From positions 1 to 64,000 of the forward strand of contig NZ_JAJCIA010000006.1 of assembly GCF_020554845.1 (NCBI RefSeq): 64,000 nucleotides of DNA, given 5' to 3'. Source of the DNA: Blautia faecis (GTDB lineage Bacteria; Bacillota; Clostridia; Lachnospirales; Lachnospiraceae). Below are positions 60,294 to 64,000 of this stretch, piece by piece. The notes below the pieces were generated by a model. The model saw only the letters and a program-made list of their open reading frames with translations, was not told where the DNA came from and made no database searches. Both the position numbers and the translations under genes were made by a program. Numbering within the stretch: the first letter of the stretch is position 1; every line of letters begins with the position of its first letter.

Positions 60294-61010
60294 ATGAGAA
60301 TTGCAATTGTTGATGACATTAAAGAAGAGCGTGACAAGCTCGCAGACGTACTGACGAAACAACTTTCCAGACGTGGGATTCACGTAAATTTATTTGAATT
60401 TGAAAATGGAGAAGATTTTCTTATTGCGGCAAAGGAACGTCCTTTCACCGTCGTTTTTCTGGACATCTACATGAGTGGTGCAAATGGGATCGAGACTGCC
60501 AGAGAGCTTCGGACATTTGACTCGGATGCACTTTTAATTTTTACTACCACTTCTACGGATCATGCTCTGGATGGGTTCAAGGTCCGTGCCATGCACTACC
60601 TTGTGAAGCCATATCCCGAAAATGAAATTTCAGACCTGATCGATGAGGTTCTTTCCCGGATCCCGGATTCCGGAAAATACATAGATATAAAAGTAAATGG
60701 AAGCAATGTACAGGTTCCGTTTCGACATATTATATACGCAGAACATTTTTCCCATATGATCCATATTCACACTACCGGCGGCAAAGAGCTGATCACCCGC
60801 CAGTCCTTCGAAGCCTTTACTGCATCCCTGAAAATGGATCCAAGATTTTATCTTTGCAGCAGAGGCGTTGTGATCAATCTGGAGCATGCTGTTGATTTTG
60901 ATGGAGCCCTGTTTATCCTGGACGATGAAACCCGGATTTCCGTCAGCCGGAAGCTGGTTAAAAATGCAAGACAGACTTTTATGGATTTTCTGTTTCAAAG
61001 GGGACATTGA
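60294..61010 (+). CDS. LytTR response regulator (AgrA/LytR type)
   Basis: 238 aa. Receiver with IAIVDDIKEERDKLADVL, Asp57 in VVFLDIYMSGANG and KPY; LytTR DNA-binding domain ~140-238 (INLEHAVDF, RISVSRKLVKNARQTFMDFL). Usually controls few nearby genes through direct repeats. Paired with the kinase gene that starts two bases after its stop. Confidence 0.94.
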   Translation: MRIAIVDDIKEERDKLADVLTKQLSRRGIHVNLFEFENGEDFLIAAKERPFTVVFLDIYMSGANGIETARELRTFDSDALLIFTTTSTDHALDGFKVRAMHYLVKPYPENEISDLIDEVLSRIPDSGKYIDIKVNGSNVQVPFRHIIYAEHFSHMIHIHTTGGKELITRQSFEAFTASLKMDPRFYLCSRGVVINLEHAVDFDGALFILDDETRISVSRKLVKNARQTFMDFLFQRGH

Positions 61011-61012
61011 AT

Positions 61013-62356
61013 ATGAATACTATATTAAGACCTGTTCTGGAGCTTACGGTAATGATTTCTGGTCTGTTCCTTGCCTATCTGCCGGTACAGACATATCTGA
61101 AACAACCGCCCGGCAGACTGGCTGCATGGCTTGCACCTCTTCTGGCAGGAATCTGTCTCCTGGAAGGAGGATTTTGTTACTTTCTTAACATCCCTACCAG
61201 CTCAGTGCTTTTTCCCACTCTGCTGGTACTGATGCTGATCTATCACAAAAGCCTGACTATCTCTATCTGGAAATCCGGCAGCATTTTTCTGGCAGTATGT
61301 GCGGTCTTTGCCTGTGTAAACAGCCTTTCCAGAGCAGTAAATGCCATTGTGGCAGAAAGACTTGGACTTCCAGAAACAGAAATCTGGTTTCACACCAGTG
61401 CCGGTATTTTTTACAATGTAATATGTCTTCTGTTCGTTGCTGCCGCCTGGTACCCAGCCTCCCATGCAGCCCGCACTATGATTGATGACGAAAATTTAGC
61501 CCAGACCTGGTATGTTTTCTGGATACTGCCACTGATTTTTATAGGTCTGAACCTGTTTATGATTCCCAAATATGAGGGAACTCTGTATACCGGACGTATT
61601 TTGCAGGGCTACATTGTGATCAGCCTGGTGCTTCTTATAATTCTCATGCTGTTTTACACAATGTTTCTTATGATGGCCAACAGCCTGAATAAAAATGCAA
61701 GGCTTCAGCAGGAAAACCATTTTCTCTCCCTTCAGCAGGCACGATATGAGAACCTTTGCTCTGCCATAGAGGAGGCAAGACAGGCACGACATGATATCCG
61801 CCATCACTTTTTGCAGCTTTCTTCCCTGGCTGAAAAGGGAGATCTGGAAAAAATAAAAGAATATCTTTCCAATGCAAACAGTAAAATCCCAGACTACAAC
61901 CTGCATTTTTGTGAAAACCAGGCGGCTGATAGCGTGATCAGCCATTATGCCGCTCTGGCAAAACGGGAGAACATTCCTTTCCAGGCAAATGCAGCTCTGC
62001 CAGCCCACATTTCCATAGACCAGATCGATATGTGCCTGGTTCTCTCCAACCTTCTGGAAAATGCTCTGGAAGCCAGCCTGAAAGCAAAGCCTTTCAACAG
62101 GAGAATCCATGCAGAGGTTTACCTTCATCATAAGCACCTTCTCCTGATCCAGGTGGAAAATACCTTTGAAGGGAAAATACAGGAGAAAAATCATATTTTC
62201 CAGTCGTCCAAGCGTCCCGGAAACGGAGTGGGAATCCAGTCTGTCCGCCACATTGCAGAAAAAAACGGAGGAGACAGCAGCTTCACTTATGAAAATGGTG
62301 TTTTTACTGCAAAAATTATGCTGCGCATACAGAAAACAGCCGTTTCTCATCTATAA
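61013..62356 (+). CDS. GHKL sensor kinase (AgrC-like)
   Basis: 447 aa from ATG 61013 (AAAGGGGACATTGAAT upstream; TTG 61007 is the longer option). Six or seven membrane helices in the first ~220 residues, then a dimerisation helix with the phosphoacceptor in ARQARHDIRHHFLQ and a GHKL ATPase (CLVLSNLLENALEAS, GNGVGIQSVRHIAE). AgrC-type kinases often sense peptides, but no AgrB/AgrD-like gene is here. Confidence 0.92.
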   Translation: MNTILRPVLELTVMISGLFLAYLPVQTYLKQPPGRLAAWLAPLLAGICLLEGGFCYFLNIPTSSVLFPTLLVLMLIYHKSLTISIWKSGSIFLAVCAVFACVNSLSRAVNAIVAERLGLPETEIWFHTSAGIFYNVICLLFVAAAWYPASHAARTMIDDENLAQTWYVFWILPLIFIGLNLFMIPKYEGTLYTGRILQGYIVISLVLLIILMLFYTMFLMMANSLNKNARLQQENHFLSLQQARYENLCSAIEEARQARHDIRHHFLQLSSLAEKGDLEKIKEYLSNANSKIPDYNLHFCENQAADSVISHYAALAKRENIPFQANAALPAHISIDQIDMCLVLSNLLENALEASLKAKPFNRRIHAEVYLHHKHLLLIQVENTFEGKIQEKNHIFQSSKRPGNGVGIQSVRHIAEKNGGDSSFTYENGVFTAKIMLRIQKTAVSHL

Positions 62357-62459
62357 GCAAAGCAGAGAGGTTTCATGCAGACACACTCTGGAGCGTATCT
62401 GAAAAATCATTCTCGCAATCTGCACGCCCCACTTTGCAGTATATTTTCCCTGAATCCAA

Positions 62460-62519
62460 CAAAAAAAGAAAGCTGCAGAACAATATCAAAAATGATACTG
62501 TCTGAAGCTTTCTTTTTCT
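62460..62519. terminator. Bidirectional terminator
   Basis: AAAGAAAGCT and AGCTTTCTTTTT arms close a long loop between the convergent kinase and AEC genes, with T-runs on both strands. Confidence 0.65.
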
Positions 62520-62522
62520 GCA

Positions 62523-63464
62523 TCAATAAACTACAAATGCCATGACCACATACACCAGTATGGATACCAGGCAATACAGAGAATTGGTGGTGGAAACATA
62601 AGCGCTTCCATCCTCACTCTTCAGGAAGGTCTGCATACTGAATGTGGCTGGAGCGGACATGTAGCTGATCACTGCAAGGTTCAAAAGCAGATGATCTCCC
62701 ACTATGTAATGTATTGCCAGCAGCACTCCCCCGATCATGACTGCCTGAAGAAGAATACGAAGTACAATGGTCCTGATACATGTGGAAAGAAGTTTCTTAT
62801 CAAATTCAATGCTGAATCCTACCACCAGCAGAATAACTGAGGTTATGGAAGTGGTGAGAATGTTCTCCACACTTGTATAGGTACCTGCAAACGGTCCGGC
62901 AAGAAGCTTCTGCACCACACCGGTAAGTCCGGCAATGATTCCCAGCACACTTGCAATAAACGCCGGTGTACGTATTGCACTGGAAAACAGTTTTCCCGGA
63001 TCAATCTTTTCCCCGTTTTCCACCTGTCCGAGCATTCCCATATAGACGCTGAAGCCAAACAAAAGACCTGCAATATCCAGCACAGCGATCTGGGAAAGGT
63101 TCTCCGCTCCGCAAAGGCTGGTATATAAAGGATAGGCCATGGAACCGCCTTCGTATACACTGACCATAAAGGGCAGATATTTCCGGTAACGCTCTGCCGG
63201 CATAAGCGGGCGGAGTAAAAAACCGATGCTAAAGGAAACAACCAGCATTACAAACATGATTCCAACCAGAATTCCGGTTTCTTTATTATAATCTGCCGTA
63301 GCAAGGGCATGGAAAATTGCTACAGGAAGCATGATCTGGGTCACCAGAAGCTTCATATTGTTAATTCCATTCTGATCCAGCAGTTTCAGCCGCTTGCAGG
63401 CCATGCCCAGAAGGATCATCACCAGTACGGGCAAAATAATTTCCAATACTTTCATTTTATGCAC
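62523..63464 (-). CDS. AEC family transporter
   Basis: 313 aa, about ten helices in two halves of five, Mem_trans family (LEIILPVLVMILLGMACKRL at the start, MSAPATFSMQTFLKSEDGSA near the end). Relatives carry malate, malonate or auxin-like acids. Convergent with the kinase gene; substrate unknown. Confidence 0.92.
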   Translation of the reverse strand: MHKMKVLEIILPVLVMILLGMACKRLKLLDQNGINNMKLLVTQIMLPVAIFHALATADYNKETGILVGIMFVMLVVSFSIGFLLRPLMPAERYRKYLPFMVSVYEGGSMAYPLYTSLCGAENLSQIAVLDIAGLLFGFSVYMGMLGQVENGEKIDPGKLFSSAIRTPAFIASVLGIIAGLTGVVQKLLAGPFAGTYTSVENILTTSITSVILLVVGFSIEFDKKLLSTCIRTIVLRILLQAVMIGGVLLAIHYIVGDHLLLNLAVISYMSAPATFSMQTFLKSEDGSAYVSTTNSLYCLVSILVYVVMAFVVY

Positions 63465-63588
63465 GCTTTCTATGTATTTCTTAATATTGTATTTTGGTAT
63501 TTCTTAATCCAGACTCTTCCTGATTTCTTACCTTACAGGATATTTCGTATGGCAAACTCTTCTGCCAGAGCGTGTCTGAATAGTTCTT

Positions 63589-63873
63589 TTATTCATCAAA
63601 ATCGGTCTCAAATACTCCCTCAGGCGTACGCATGGTAAGAACCCCGAGATTAAAATCATCATCCATTACCGTGATATGATACTCAAAGATTACATCATCC
63701 TCAAACTTGGACAGCAGAATATAGCTTCCGTTCTCTTTTCCCTCGATCTGGTCGCAGATATCATCATACACATCTGCACCGGAAATCTCACGCGGATAAC
63801 CGGAAGCTTTGATTTTTTTCTCAATTGCAGCGTATAATTCTTCCATTTTATGTTCTGCAGCAGTGCATGCCAT
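63589..63873 (-). CDS. Small acidic hypothetical protein (94 aa)
   Basis: Soluble, acidic, with a helix (EHKMEELYAAIEKKIKASGY) followed by beta strands (SYILLSKFEDDVIFEYHITV, NLGVLTMRTPEGVFETDFDE). GAGAGGGTAAGCC precedes the ATG. It resembles conserved small Lachnospiraceae proteins of unknown function. It lies alone at the right end. Confidence 0.75.
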   Translation of the reverse strand: MACTAAEHKMEELYAAIEKKIKASGYPREISGADVYDDICDQIEGKENGSYILLSKFEDDVIFEYHITVMDDDFNLGVLTMRTPEGVFETDFDE

Positions 63874-64000
63874 CAGGGCTTACCCTCTCAGTTCTTTTTG
63901 ACTGCCGCATACTCCTTTCCTGAATTTTTTCGATTAAATATGATTGTATAATATCCGCCCCTGAAATGTCAAACCACATTTTAACCAAATCCTGGTTATC

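Noticed and set aside
61496..62350. Minus-strand open frame of 284 codons
   Set aside because: Antisense to the GHKL kinase; Cys- and Phe-rich as expected from a shadow.
61013..62356. An agr quorum-sensing locus with AgrB/AgrD
   Set aside because: Only the kinase and regulator are present; no AgrB-type membrane peptidase or AgrD-type peptide gene was found nearby.
4..63990. CRISPR arrays, tRNA and rRNA genes
   Set aside because: No regularly spaced repeats, no tRNA cloverleaf or conserved rRNA sequence noticed on either strand; tRNAscan and a repeat finder would settle it.

Overview
The window reads as chromosome of a gut Lachnospiraceae (Blautia / Mediterraneibacter / Ruminococcus torques-gnavus type). 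The reasons are moderate-to-low GC, strong Gram-positive ribosome sites (AGGAGG), many hybrid sensor kinases of the clostridial gut type (SHDIRTP H-boxes, AMTANAF receiver motifs), YesMN-type regulators, InlB-repeat surface proteins, and intracellular enzymes for host glycans (GH29, GH95, GH112). Genus is an inference. I see no rRNA, tRNA or CRISPR array.

Layout. 1-5.5 kb: most of a giant InlB-repeat surface protein on the minus strand that runs off the left edge. 5.7-10.5 kb: a scarred patch with a PAP2-tail chimera, an Rpn-type nuclease plus a broken copy of its tail, a nucleotidyltransferase, an IS66/acetyltransferase chimera, and a DUF3786 gene with a TetR-type operator and a truncated TetR gene. 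10.6-22 kb: five sensory genes on the minus strand under two copies of one promoter, cyclic-di-GMP-I riboswitch and terminator module. One copy precedes a kinase with two solute-binding domains. The other precedes SBP lipoprotein, hybrid kinase, SBP/5'-nucleotidase-like lipoprotein, hybrid kinase. 22-24.5 kb: a membrane MutS-like ATPase and an internally deleted LysR gene. 24.7-35.1 kb: a fucosylated-glycan locus (GH29, two ABC permeases and binding protein, divergent from YesM/YesN-type genes and GH95).

35.1-41.4 kb: a decaying stretch with an IS256 remnant, a symporter carrying an ATPase-like N-terminal domain, a second copy of the nucleotidyltransferase/acetyltransferase pair broken at the opposite end, GNAT and flavodoxin genes, a frameshifted BspA-like gene, an InlB-like remnant and a LacI remnant. 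41.4-46.7 kb: anti-sigma/ECF sigma pair, XRE-TPR regulator, DegV, GNAT/YoaP protein and a decayed isochorismatase. 46.8-52.7 kb: TrkH-TrkA potassium uptake with a tiny membrane protein, a shortened KdpD-like kinase, a KdpE-like regulator and a FUSC protein. 52.8-56.8 kb: a MATE exporter, then a double-glycine-leader, cysteine-rich peptide followed by a soluble PAS-type hybrid kinase. 56.9-62.4 kb: an AraC regulator divergent from the GH112 lacto-N-biose/galacto-N-biose phosphorylase, then a LytTR/GHKL two-component pair whose promoter sits in a 16-bp inverted repeat. The end holds an AEC transporter and a small acidic protein.

How they fit. The glycan enzymes lack signal peptides, so fucosylated oligosaccharides are probably imported by the ABC system and trimmed inside the cell, while GH112 phosphorolyses the lacto-N-biose or galacto-N-biose cores. 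The most unusual parts are the riboswitch-controlled array of substrate-binding proteins and hybrid kinases, which has no DNA-binding output regulator or separate HPt gene beside it, and the leader-peptide/soluble-kinase pair.
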